This document shows, in pieces, positions 23,881-31,974 of a stretch of DNA of 64,000 bases. A program made the position numbers and the translations under genes. The notes below the pieces were generated by a model. It saw only the letters and a list, made by a program, of their open reading frames with translations. It made no database searches and was not told the DNA's origin. Positions within the stretch are counted from its first letter, which is position 1. Every line of letters starts with the position of its first letter. This stretch comes from Variovorax sp. (GTDB taxonomy: Bacteria; Pseudomonadota; Gammaproteobacteria; Burkholderiales; Burkholderiaceae_C): contig JAGIBP010000009.1 in the NCBI GenBank assembly GCA_017744285.1, positions 1 to 64,000 on the forward strand, in the 5' to 3' direction.

Positions 23881-23943
23881 AGGCTCCGCGCCACACGGCC
23901 GTCGTTGTGTGGACAGCCACACGGACTGTTGGCAATATGTATC

Positions 23944-23960
23944 CGCCCACCCCGTGGGCG
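23944..23960 (+). promoter_or_regulatory. Leader hairpin before small exported protein
   Basis: CGCCCAC-CCC-GTGGGCG is a perfect 7-base stem with a 3-base loop, ending 24 bases before the ATG of the next gene and just upstream of its ribosome site (GAAGGA). It could be a 5' stabilising hairpin or part of the previous gene's terminator; no T-run follows. Confidence 0.3.
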
Positions 23961-23984
23961 TGTTCAACTTCAACGAAGGATCCC

Positions 23985-24341
23985 ATGAGAAAGATTGTTC
24001 TGACTGCCGGCATTGCTCTGGTCCAGATGGTGGCGATCAACGCCTTCGCGCAATCGAGCGGTGACGCCGATCCCGCGCAGGCGAAGTCGCCGCCCACGCC
24101 GAAGACGACGCCTGCGGAACGGGCCGAGGCGCGAGGTGAACGCAAGGCTGCGGGATCCCAGGCCGCACGCGGACCGCAGATAGGCGAAGGTCAGAGCGAG
24201 CCCACGCCGACGGCGAAGACGACGCGCAAGGAGCGCAAGGCCGCGAACGCCAAGCGCCGGGCCGCCACACGCGAAGCCAACAAGGCCGGCGAGCTGTCCC
24301 GCGGCGGCAACGCCGACGCACCGGAGAAGCAAAAGCCGTGA
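23985..24341 (+). CDS. Small exported Lys/Arg/Ala-rich protein
   Basis: The 118-residue product has a clear signal peptide (MRKIVLTAGIALVQMVAINAFAQS, quoted in part: IVLTAGIALVQMVAINAFA), with likely cleavage after AFA. The mature part is strongly basic and low-complexity, with two imperfect repeats: PTPKTTPAERAEARGERKAA and PTPTAKTTRKERKAANAKRR. It has no cysteine and no predicted fold. It is probably a periplasmic or envelope-associated disordered protein that could bind polyanions. The start is supported by GAAGGA 4 bases upstream. It may be expressed with the zinc-ribbon gene 104 bases before it. Confidence 0.6.
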   Translation: MRKIVLTAGIALVQMVAINAFAQSSGDADPAQAKSPPTPKTTPAERAEARGERKAAGSQAARGPQIGEGQSEPTPTAKTTRKERKAANAKRRAATREANKAGELSRGGNADAPEKQKP

Positions 24342-24452
24342 TCATTTCTTGAGCGAGCATCGCCCGGCTCGCTCCCCGGACTCAGCACGCGAGTCCGGGT
24401 TCCATGGCGAAGCGACTCGCCATGGATCCGCTGCAAACGGATGCCGTCCGTA

Positions 24453-25442
24453 TCAGGAATCGGCCGTGAAGCCGATCTGTTTGACCAGCGGTCCCCAGCG
24501 TTCGAACTCGGCCTTCTGGTCGGCCGCCATGTCCTGCGGCGTGCTGCCATGGGCCACGAGACCCCCCAGCGCCAGCGCATCGATCACCGACTTGTCCCTC
24601 AGGGCCTGGTTGATCGCATCGCTCGCGAGCGAGACGGTCGCCGCGGGGGTCTTGCTCGGCGCATAGAAGCCGAACCATTCCTCCGAGGTCACGTCCGGAT
24701 AGCCCAGTTCGATGAACGTCGGCACGTCGGGCAGATAGGGCGAGCGCTTCTTGCCCGAGGTCGCGAGCACGCGCACGCGGCCCGCCTTGATGTATTGCAG
24801 ATAGTCGCCGCTCGGGTTCATCGCGGCCGCGATCTGCCCGCCGACCAGGTCGGTGACGCTGGGCACCGTGCCGCGGTAGGGAACGTGCTTGAGGTCCACG
24901 CCCGCGCGCAGGCCGAGCAGCGCGCCCAGCAGGTGCGGCATGGAACCCGCGCCGGGCGAGCCGTAGCTCGCCTGCGTCGGATTGGCCTTGGCCCAGGCCA
25001 GGAAGTCCTTGAGCGTCTTGACCTGCGCCGGCACCGCCGGACCCACGGCCAGGCCGTGGAACATGATCGCGCCGATCGAGACCGCGGTCACGTCCTCGGG
25101 CTTGTAGCTCAGCCGCGGGTAGATGTGCGGATAGACCGACAGCGCCGAGACGGGCGCCAGCGTCAGCACCGTGCCGTCGGAGGGAGCGGCCTTGAGCGCT
25201 TCCACCGCGATGCGGCCGCCGGCGCCTGGCTTGTTCTCGACATAGCCGGGGTTCTTGCTGTAGGGCGAGCCGCCCAGCTTCTCGGCCACGCGGCGGGCCA
25301 CGCTGTCGCCCGCGCTGCCGGCGGGGAAGCCATACATGATCTTGATCTGGTCCAGCGCCTGGGCGAGCGCGGAAAGTGGGGCCAGCGCGCCGAGCGCGGC
25401 GGCGCCGCCCAGGGTGTGCAGGAAGTGTCGGCGATGTTGCAT
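24453..25442 (-). CDS. Bug/TctC-family periplasmic solute receptor
   Basis: The 329-residue protein is of the tripartite-tricarboxylate-transporter receptor type that is greatly expanded in Comamonadaceae and Bordetella. The N-terminus has a twin-arginine-like motif and hydrophobic stretch (RRHFLHTLGGAAALGALA). The mature part carries the carboxylate-binding beta strand-turn motifs (YGFPAGSAGDSVARRV; NKPGAGGRIAVEALK). It should bind a carboxylic acid. No TctA/TctB membrane subunits are in the window, as is usual for orphan Bug receptors. It follows acetoacetyl-CoA synthetase by 43 bases, suggesting the ligand is a short beta-keto or related acid. Confidence 0.88.
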   Translation of the reverse strand: MQHRRHFLHTLGGAAALGALAPLSALAQALDQIKIMYGFPAGSAGDSVARRVAEKLGGSPYSKNPGYVENKPGAGGRIAVEALKAAPSDGTVLTLAPVSALSVYPHIYPRLSYKPEDVTAVSIGAIMFHGLAVGPAVPAQVKTLKDFLAWAKANPTQASYGSPGAGSMPHLLGALLGLRAGVDLKHVPYRGTVPSVTDLVGGQIAAAMNPSGDYLQYIKAGRVRVLATSGKKRSPYLPDVPTFIELGYPDVTSEEWFGFYAPSKTPAATVSLASDAINQALRDKSVIDALALGGLVAHGSTPQDMAADQKAEFERWGPLVKQIGFTADS

Positions 25443-25485
25443 CGATAGTCTCCGGATGTGTCAGTGGAATGAAGGGTTCTGGGTC

Positions 25486-27483
25486 TCAGGCGCTGCCCAG
25501 TTCTCGCGCGTAGTCGATGAAGAATTCGAGGCTTGCCGGGTTCTGCATCGCGTCGGGGCTCGCGACCTTCTCGCGCGGCACGCCGAGCAGCAGCTTGCGC
25601 ACCGGCACCTCCATCTTCTTGCCGCTCAGGGTCCGCGGGACGTCGCTGATCTGCAGCACCACGTTGGGCACGTGGCGTGCCGAAGCCTTGGTGCGGATCT
25701 GCGCGCCGATGCGTTCCTTGAGCGCCTCGTCCAGCACCAGGCCGGGCTGCAGCACCACGAAGAGCGGCATGAACGAAGGGCGGCCGAGGTATTCGAGGTC
25801 GACCACCAGGCTGTCGCGCACCTCGGGCAGTTCTTCCACCACGCGGTAGATCTCGGCGGTTCCCATGCGGATGCCGAAGCGGTTGATGGTGCTGTCGGAG
25901 CGCCCGAAGATGACCGAGCTGCCGCGCGTGCTGAAGCGGATCCAGTCGCCATGGCGCCAGACGCCCGGGTAGGTGTCGAAGTAACTCTCGCGATAGCGCT
26001 GGCCCTCGGGGTCGTTCCAGAAGCACACCGGCATCGAGGGCATGGGCTGCGTGATCACCAGTTCGCCGACCTCGTCGACCACCGCGTGGCCGGCTTCGTT
26101 GAACGCATAGGCCGCGACGCCCAGCTCGGCGCACTGGATCTCGCCCGCATGCACCGGCAGGGTGGGCGCGCACGCCACGAAGCCCGACGCGATGTCGGTG
26201 CCGCCGCTGATCGAGGCCAGCCAGAGGTCGGGCTTGACCGCGTCGTACACCCACCGGTACGCATCGATGGGCAGCGGCGAGCCGGTGGCGTTGATGGCGC
26301 GCAGCTTGTCCAGGCGCGCATAGGCGCGGGGACGCAGGCCGTCCTTCATGCAGTTGATGAGGTAGGCCGCGCCGCACCCGAACAGCGTGACGCCCTGTTC
26401 GTCGATGAAGCGCCAGAGCGCATCGGCGTCGGGCCAGGTCGGGTTGCCGTCGTAGAGCACGATGCTGGCGCCGGTGAGCAGGGCGCCGATCTGCAGGTTC
26501 CAGACGATCCATCCGGTGCTGCCCAGGAACAGCAGCCGGTCGCCCTCGCGCAGGTCGTGCTGCAGCGTCATGGTCTTGAGGTGCGTGAGCACGATGCCGC
26601 CGTGGCTGTGGACCATGGCCTTGGGCAGGCCGCTCGTGCCGGAGGAGTACACGATCCACAGCGGATGCTCGAAGGGCAGGCGTTCGTAGCGCGGCGGTGC
26701 GGCAACGCGAACCGCTTCGGCCCAGCCGGTGCCATCGCGCCATTGCGGCACGGCGCCGGACGAAGACGACGCGGGGCCCGGCACGTGGATCACGTGGCGC
26801 ACGCTGGGCAGCCTGGCGAGCAGTTCCTGCACCTGCGGTGCGCGGTCGTGCACCTTGCCGTTGTAGCTGTAGCTGTCCGCGGCGAGCAGCACCTTGGGCT
26901 CGATCTGGGTCAGGCGGTCCAGCACCACCGAGGGCCCCATGTCGGGCGCGCAGCTCGACCAGATGGCGCCGATGCTGGCGCACGCCAGGAAGGCGGTCAC
27001 GGTCTCGGGCCGGTTCGGCAGGTAGCCCGCGACGCGGTCGCCCGGACCGATGCCCCAGCCGCGCAGGGTCGCGGCGAGGGCGGCCGTGTCGCGCTCCAGT
27101 TCGGCCCACGACACCTCGCGCAGCGGCGCGTTCTCGGCGCGCGCGATGATGGCCGGGCGCTGCGTCGTGGCGTTGCGGAACAGGTTTTCGGCGTAGTTCA
27201 GGCGCATGCCGGGGAACCAGCGTGCGCCCGGCATGTCCCGGCTCGCGAGGGCCGGCGTGCGCTCGCCTTCGCCAACGACCTCGAAGTAATCCCAGATCGA
27301 TTGCCAGAAGCGGTCGATGTCCGAGATGGACCAGCGCCACAAGGCGTCATACCCGCCGGTAGGAACGCCGTGCCGGTCGGCCAGCCACGTCTGGAAATGG
27401 TGAAGGCGGCTGGCCCGGACCTGCGCCTCCGAAGGCGACCACAGGCGTTGGCCGTGCCCTTCGGGCAGAGATGAGGTTTGCAT
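25486..27483 (-). CDS. aacS: Acetoacetyl-CoA synthetase
   Basis: The 665-residue enzyme is an ANL-superfamily ligase (acetoacetate + ATP + CoA to acetoacetyl-CoA). The P-loop VYSSGTSGLPKAMVHSH lies near residue 280; the C-terminal catalytic Lys is in PRTLSGKKMEVPVRK. The N-terminal cap (LWSPSEAQVRASRLHHFQTW) and overall length fit AacS rather than acetyl-CoA synthetase. The start was set at the internal ATG because the first 50 residues of the track ORF overlap the divergent promoter. It forms a two-gene unit with the Bug receptor and is divergent from the Crp-type regulator, which may control it. Confidence 0.9.
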   Translation of the reverse strand: MQTSSLPEGHGQRLWSPSEAQVRASRLHHFQTWLADRHGVPTGGYDALWRWSISDIDRFWQSIWDYFEVVGEGERTPALASRDMPGARWFPGMRLNYAENLFRNATTQRPAIIARAENAPLREVSWAELERDTAALAATLRGWGIGPGDRVAGYLPNRPETVTAFLACASIGAIWSSCAPDMGPSVVLDRLTQIEPKVLLAADSYSYNGKVHDRAPQVQELLARLPSVRHVIHVPGPASSSSGAVPQWRDGTGWAEAVRVAAPPRYERLPFEHPLWIVYSSGTSGLPKAMVHSHGGIVLTHLKTMTLQHDLREGDRLLFLGSTGWIVWNLQIGALLTGASIVLYDGNPTWPDADALWRFIDEQGVTLFGCGAAYLINCMKDGLRPRAYARLDKLRAINATGSPLPIDAYRWVYDAVKPDLWLASISGGTDIASGFVACAPTLPVHAGEIQCAELGVAAYAFNEAGHAVVDEVGELVITQPMPSMPVCFWNDPEGQRYRESYFDTYPGVWRHGDWIRFSTRGSSVIFGRSDSTINRFGIRMGTAEIYRVVEELPEVRDSLVVDLEYLGRPSFMPLFVVLQPGLVLDEALKERIGAQIRTKASARHVPNVVLQISDVPRTLSGKKMEVPVRKLLLGVPREKVASPDAMQNPASLEFFIDYARELGSA

Positions 27484-27625
27484 GGGGGTGTTCCGTGAGC
27501 GTTGCGGGATGGGCCGGGGGCCGTCAGGAAGCCACAGGGGCGCCTGGGTGCCCCGGATTGTTTCGGGCTTCTTCGGGAGCGACCGTTCATTCGGGGACAA
27601 TTGACCACAGGGATAACCCTTGCAC

Positions 27626-28411
27626 ATGGACACGCTTCTTCGCGCAACCCCACGCCTGCCCGCCGAGGCGGCGCCAGCCCCCGAGCCGTCGAGACTGGAC
27701 CTGCCGGCCCTTCTCGCGCGCTCGGGCTGGTATCACGCGCTGCCCCCCGAGGCGCGCGACTGGGTCGCGCCGCGGTTCGTCGAGCGCTTCGTGCCGCGTG
27801 GCCAGCTCGTGGGCGGCCGCGGCGAGATCCCCTCGTGCTGGTTCGGCCTCGTCGATGGTGTCCTCAAGTCCTCCGTGCTCGCCGCGGACGGCCGGGTCTC
27901 GAACCTCGGCGGCATCCTTCCGGGCGCCTGGTTCGGCGAGGGCGGGCTGCTGCGCGCCCGGCCCCGGCACGGCGACTACGTGGCGCTGCGCGACAGCCGG
28001 GTGGCCGAGTTGCCGCTCGACGACTTCTCGCACCTGCTCCAGAGCCAGCCGGCCTTCAAGGACTTCGTCCTCATGCAGGTGACCGAGCGCCTGCACTACT
28101 TCATGGACCAGCTGGGCGAAGCCCGCCTGCTGCGCGCGCCCGCGCAGGTCGCCTACACGCTGTGCGGACTGGCTCATCCGCTGAACAACCCGCTGGGCCT
28201 GCGGCACCTGCCGATCTCGCAGGACGAACTTGCCGCGATCGCGGGTGTGTCGCGCCAGCGCTGCAACCAGGCGCTGGCGCACATGCGGGCCGCCGGCTGG
28301 CTGCAAACGGGGTATGGTGGCCTCACGCTGCTGGACCTCGGAGCCATCGCCACGATGGCGCGCGATGCCCGAGGGGCGGCGGCCGGCGATCTCCACCGCG
28401 TGCTGCGCTGA
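27626..28411 (+). CDS. Crp/Fnr-family transcriptional regulator
   Basis: The 261-residue protein has a cyclic-nucleotide-binding-like beta roll (about 45-140, FGLVDGVLKSSVLAADGR), a dimerisation helix and a winged helix-turn-helix at about 195-235 (ISQDELAAIAGVSRQRCNQAL). It has no cysteine cluster of the Fnr type. It probably senses a small molecule; cAMP binding cannot be asserted because the phosphate-binding RxS motif is not obvious. Its start is 142 bases from the divergent aacS gene, which makes that operon the likeliest target. Confidence 0.88.
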   Translation: MDTLLRATPRLPAEAAPAPEPSRLDLPALLARSGWYHALPPEARDWVAPRFVERFVPRGQLVGGRGEIPSCWFGLVDGVLKSSVLAADGRVSNLGGILPGAWFGEGGLLRARPRHGDYVALRDSRVAELPLDDFSHLLQSQPAFKDFVLMQVTERLHYFMDQLGEARLLRAPAQVAYTLCGLAHPLNNPLGLRHLPISQDELAAIAGVSRQRCNQALAHMRAAGWLQTGYGGLTLLDLGAIATMARDARGAAAGDLHRVLR

Positions 28412-28483
28412 CTCAGCCGTGGCCGCGCATTGAACGCGCGCGCGAATGGCGGGATCGAAGGGAGCACCGGAAAGGAGGCCCGC

Positions 28484-29353
28484 ATGAACAACGCCACGAC
28501 AACGCAGAGGGTCCGCGAGTTCCTCGAAGGGCCGCTCACGCGCCCGGCGCTGCGCAAGTGGCGGCTCCGGCAGTTCCTGTCGCGGGAGGGCTTCACCGCC
28601 TACTTCGGCGTGTTCGACAGCTTCGCCGACGCGCGTCGGTGGCTGCCGGAAAGCCCCGGGTTCGGCAAGGAGGAACTCGCCAGGGAGTTCGTGGACGTGC
28701 GCTGCCGCAGACTCTACGAATACGACTACCCCGTGCTGTGGTGGCTCGCCTCGGCGCTGCGCAGCGGCGCGCGCCGGGTGCTGGACATCGGCGGCTCGGT
28801 CGGCGTTCACTACTACGCCTACAGCCGCTACCTCGAGATGCCCCCGGACCTGCGCTGGCAGATCGTCGAGGTGCCGATGATCGTGTCCCTCGGCCAGGGG
28901 CTGGCCGCGGAGAAGGGCGCATCGGCACTCGATTTCTCGACGGACCTGCGCGCGAGCCTGGCCGACACCGATGCGGACCTCTGGCTCTCGGCCGGCACTC
29001 TCCAGTACATGGAAGACGCGCGGCCGGGCGACCTGCTCGGCCGATGCGCGGCGCGCCCGGCGCACATCCTGCTCAACAAGCTGCCTCTCTACGAAGGCGA
29101 GGACTTCGTGACGGCGCAGAACATCGGCTACGACTGCTTCGCGCCGGTGCAGGTGTTCAACCGCGATCGCCTGATCGGCGAAGTGGAAGCGCGCGGCTAC
29201 GTGCTGCGCGACACATGGGCGGTGCACGAGCGGTCGCTCTATCTGCCGGGCTTTCCGGAACGCTCCCTGCCCAGCTTCAGCGGCCTCTACTTCACGGCCC
29301 GGACTAAGATGCCCGACCGATCACACGCCGCCGAGGCGAAGGAGCCGCAGTGA
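28484..29353 (+). CDS. TIGR04325-type methyltransferase
   Basis: The 289-residue protein shows the family's N-terminal acceptor region (EGFTAYFGVFDSFADARRWLP) and a SAM-binding-like glycine motif VLDIGGSVGVHYYAYSRYL near residue 95. The TIGR04325 family is a putative methyltransferase of unknown substrate, often near polysaccharide or lipid genes. The start is fixed by an ideal AAGGAGG 5 bases before the ATG. Its stop overlaps the GTG of the META gene by four bases, so the two are translationally coupled. Confidence 0.8.
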   Translation: MNNATTTQRVREFLEGPLTRPALRKWRLRQFLSREGFTAYFGVFDSFADARRWLPESPGFGKEELAREFVDVRCRRLYEYDYPVLWWLASALRSGARRVLDIGGSVGVHYYAYSRYLEMPPDLRWQIVEVPMIVSLGQGLAAEKGASALDFSTDLRASLADTDADLWLSAGTLQYMEDARPGDLLGRCAARPAHILLNKLPLYEGEDFVTAQNIGYDCFAPVQVFNRDRLIGEVEARGYVLRDTWAVHERSLYLPGFPERSLPSFSGLYFTARTKMPDRSHAAEAKEPQ

Positions 29354-30108
29354 ACGCTCGACGACTGCTCATGTTGATTCTGGGTTCGATGATCTCCCTC
29401 TGCGCGGCCGCGGCGGGCATCGAGGGGCCGACCTGGCGCCTCACCGGCGTACAGGGCCTGGACGCCGGGCTGCTGCCCACCGGGCCCAAGGCCGTCACGG
29501 CGCGCTTCGACGGCGGGCGCGTCTCCGGCTTCTCGGGGTGCAACCGCTTCTTCGGCAGCTACACGCTCAAGCCCGACCAGCTCGTCGTCGGCCGCCTCGC
29601 GGGCTCGATGATGGCGTGCGCCGGCGACGCGATGAAGGTGGAGAGCGCGGTGCACCGTGCGCTGGCCGGCACCTTCCGGCCGGTGGTGAGCGGCGACAGC
29701 CTCACGCTGACGTCGGCGCGCGGCGAGCCGGTGATGAGCTTCCAGGCCGAGCCGGCGCCTCGCCTCGCCGGCTTGCGTTCCACCGTCACCGGCTTCAACA
29801 ACGGCCGGCAGGCGGTGGTGAGCCCGATGCTCGACACCACGATCTCGATGAGCTTCGACGACCGCGTGGTGCGCGGCTTCAGCGGCTGCAACACCTTCCG
29901 CGCGGGCTACACGGTGGAAGGCAACCGCATCACCGTCGGCCCCGTCGCGACCACGCGCCGCGCCTGCGCCCCGGCCGTGATGGAGCAGGAACGGCAATTC
30001 CTCGCGGCGCTCAGGTCGACCACCACCTGGGACTTCAGCGGCGCGCTGCTCGACATGCACCGCGCGGACGGCGAACGGACGCTGACCGGCACGCGCGAAA
30101 CCAGTTGA
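29350..30108 (+). CDS. Exported protein with two META domains
   Basis: The 252-residue protein has a signal peptide (about 1-23, LLMLILGSMISLCAAAAG) and two copies of the META domain (about 25-125 and 132-245). Each copy has the hallmark SGFSGCNRFFGSY or RGFSGCNTFRAGY followed by a second cysteine (MMACA, RRACAP). This gives two likely disulphides per family practice. META proteins such as HslJ are linked to heat or novobiocin resistance but have no defined activity. The GTG start overlaps the preceding TGA, indicating coupling to the methyltransferase gene. Confidence 0.85.
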   Translation: MNARRLLMLILGSMISLCAAAAGIEGPTWRLTGVQGLDAGLLPTGPKAVTARFDGGRVSGFSGCNRFFGSYTLKPDQLVVGRLAGSMMACAGDAMKVESAVHRALAGTFRPVVSGDSLTLTSARGEPVMSFQAEPAPRLAGLRSTVTGFNNGRQAVVSPMLDTTISMSFDDRVVRGFSGCNTFRAGYTVEGNRITVGPVATTRRACAPAVMEQERQFLAALRSTTTWDFSGALLDMHRADGERTLTGTRETS

Positions 30109-30140
30109 GTATCGGAAATCAAGTCAAGGAAAACACATTC

Positions 30141-30920
30141 ATGGATCTCGGAATCAAGGGCCGCAAGGCCGTCGTCTGCGCTTCGTCCCAGGGCCTCGGA
30201 CTGGCATGCGCCACCTCGCTGGCGCGCGAAGGCTGCACGGTCTGGATCAATGGCCGCACCGAAAGCAAACTGGTCGAAGCGGCGGCGCAGATCGAGCGCG
30301 AGACGGGCCACCGTCCCGCGATCGTGGTGGCCGATATCACGACGGAAGTGGGCCGCGCCGCGCTGCTCGCCGCCTGCCCGGAGGCGGACATCCTCGTGAA
30401 CAACAACGCCGGCCCGGAGCCGGGCAAGATCGCCGACTGGTCCGAGCAGGACTGGCGCGACGCGGTGGAAGGCAACATGCTCGCGCCGATCATGCTGATC
30501 AAGGCCTTGCTGCCTGGCATGCGCGAGCGCAAGTTCGGCCGCATCATCAACATCACGTCGGCCATGGTGAAGTCGCCCAACGCGATGATGGGCCTCTCGG
30601 CGGCGGTGCGCGCGGGGCTCACTGCGCTGTCGAAGTCGGTGCAGCACGATTCGGTGGCCGACAACGTGACCATCAACAATCTCCTGCCCGAGCGCTTCGA
30701 CACGGACCGCCAGCGCTTCATGGCCGAGCGCATGTGCGAGCGCGACGGCATCAGCGTCGAAGAGGCGCGCAGGCGCATCGCCAGCACCATCGCGGCCAAG
30801 CGCTTCGGCAAGCCCCGCGAATTCGGCGACGCCTGCGCGTACCTGTGCAGCGAGCAGGCCAGCTTCATTTCGGGCCAGAACCTGCAGCTTGACGGAGGCT
30901 CCTACGTCGGGCTGGTGTAG
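30141..30920 (+). CDS. Short-chain dehydrogenase/reductase family protein lacking the Tyr-Lys pair
   Basis: The 259-residue Rossmann protein has an NAD(P)-binding turn variant (CASSQGLGLA), the NN(A)G strand (ILVNNNAG) and the C-terminal SDR signature SFISGQNLQLDGGSYVGL. At the usual catalytic position the sequence reads MMGLSAAVRAGL instead of YxxxK: the active-site tyrosine and lysine are replaced, although the serine (NITSAM) remains. Either catalysis uses other residues or the protein is a pseudoenzyme. AAGGAA precedes the ATG. It sits alone between the META and methyltransferase genes. Confidence 0.82.
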   Translation: MDLGIKGRKAVVCASSQGLGLACATSLAREGCTVWINGRTESKLVEAAAQIERETGHRPAIVVADITTEVGRAALLAACPEADILVNNNAGPEPGKIADWSEQDWRDAVEGNMLAPIMLIKALLPGMRERKFGRIINITSAMVKSPNAMMGLSAAVRAGLTALSKSVQHDSVADNVTINNLLPERFDTDRQRFMAERMCERDGISVEEARRRIASTIAAKRFGKPREFGDACAYLCSEQASFISGQNLQLDGGSYVGLV

Positions 30921-31007
30921 GAGGAGGAGGCGTCGGGCGGCCCGGCGCGCCTCCCTCGCGTTGTGGATGACGCATCGCGGCACGTGTCTCCCAATCGAGG
31001 CTCGATC

Positions 31008-31823
31008 ATGGATTCACGCGAAGTCGCCAAATTCTGGGAAGCCAATGCCGACGCATGGACCCGCCTCGCGCGCCTGGGCATCGACGTCTTCCGCGACGCG
31101 CTGAACAGCCCCGCCTTCTTCAGCATGCTGCCGCCGGTGCACGGGCTCGAGGGGCTCGACGTCGGGTGCGGCGAGGGCGCCAACACGCGCCATCTCGCGC
31201 GGCTCGGCGCGAAGATGATGGCGGTCGACATCGCGCCGACCTTCGTTCGCAACGCGCAGGCCGCCGAAGCCGCCGATCCGCTCGGCGTCGACTACCGCAT
31301 TGCCGACGGCATGGCGCTGCCCTTCGCCGGGGGCTCCTTCGACTTCGTCACGGCCTTCATGTCGCTGATGGACATGCCGGACCCGGTGCGGGCCCTGCAC
31401 GAGGCGAGCCGCGTGCTGCGGCCGGGGGGCTTTCTTCAGTTCTCCATCCTGCATCCCTGCTTCACGCCGCCGCACCGGAAAGTGGTGCGCGACGCGGGCG
31501 GCAGGGCGCGGGCGATCGAGATCGGCGGCTACTTCGAGTCGACCGAGGGCCGCGTCGACACCTGGTGGTTCTCCACGCTGAAGCCGGATGAGCGAAAGCA
31601 GGTCGAGCCCTTCAGGACGCCGATCTTCCACCGCACGCTCAGCGAATGGTTCGACATCGTGATCGGGGCCGGCCTTCTCATCGACAAGATCGGCGAGCCC
31701 ACGGCGGGCGTGGGTTCGGTGCACGAGGATGCGGTGGTCGACGACACGCGCGTCGCGCCGCTGTCGCTGCACATCCGGGCCACCAAGCGGGCGCCGCGCG
31801 CCCGCGGGAAGGTGCTGGCCTGA
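31008..31823 (+). CDS. Class I SAM-dependent methyltransferase
   Basis: The 271-residue protein has methyltransferase motif I LDVGCGEGANTRHLARLG near residue 50, the acidic end of strand 2 (MMAVDIAP), and the post-motif helix region SFDFVTAFMSLMDMPD. The fold resembles UbiE/Ubi-type small-molecule methyltransferases, with a C-terminal cap (HPCFTPPHRK). The acceptor is not evident. The ATG is selected because GAGG lies 7-8 bases upstream and homology starts here; the track ORF starts 15 codons earlier. Confidence 0.85.
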   Translation: MDSREVAKFWEANADAWTRLARLGIDVFRDALNSPAFFSMLPPVHGLEGLDVGCGEGANTRHLARLGAKMMAVDIAPTFVRNAQAAEAADPLGVDYRIADGMALPFAGGSFDFVTAFMSLMDMPDPVRALHEASRVLRPGGFLQFSILHPCFTPPHRKVVRDAGGRARAIEIGGYFESTEGRVDTWWFSTLKPDERKQVEPFRTPIFHRTLSEWFDIVIGAGLLIDKIGEPTAGVGSVHEDAVVDDTRVAPLSLHIRATKRAPRARGKVLA

Positions 31824-31974
31824 GTCGCCGGCCCCGGGCGCGGCGCGAGGCCCGTTGTGCACCTTGGTGCTGCGGGATTCCACCAAGGCCCCGCGCCGAG
31901 CCCCGCGGCGCATACTGGCGACAGACCCGCGAGGCCCTTCCCCCAGGGCAGCGGGCGGCAGCAAGGAGACCTCA

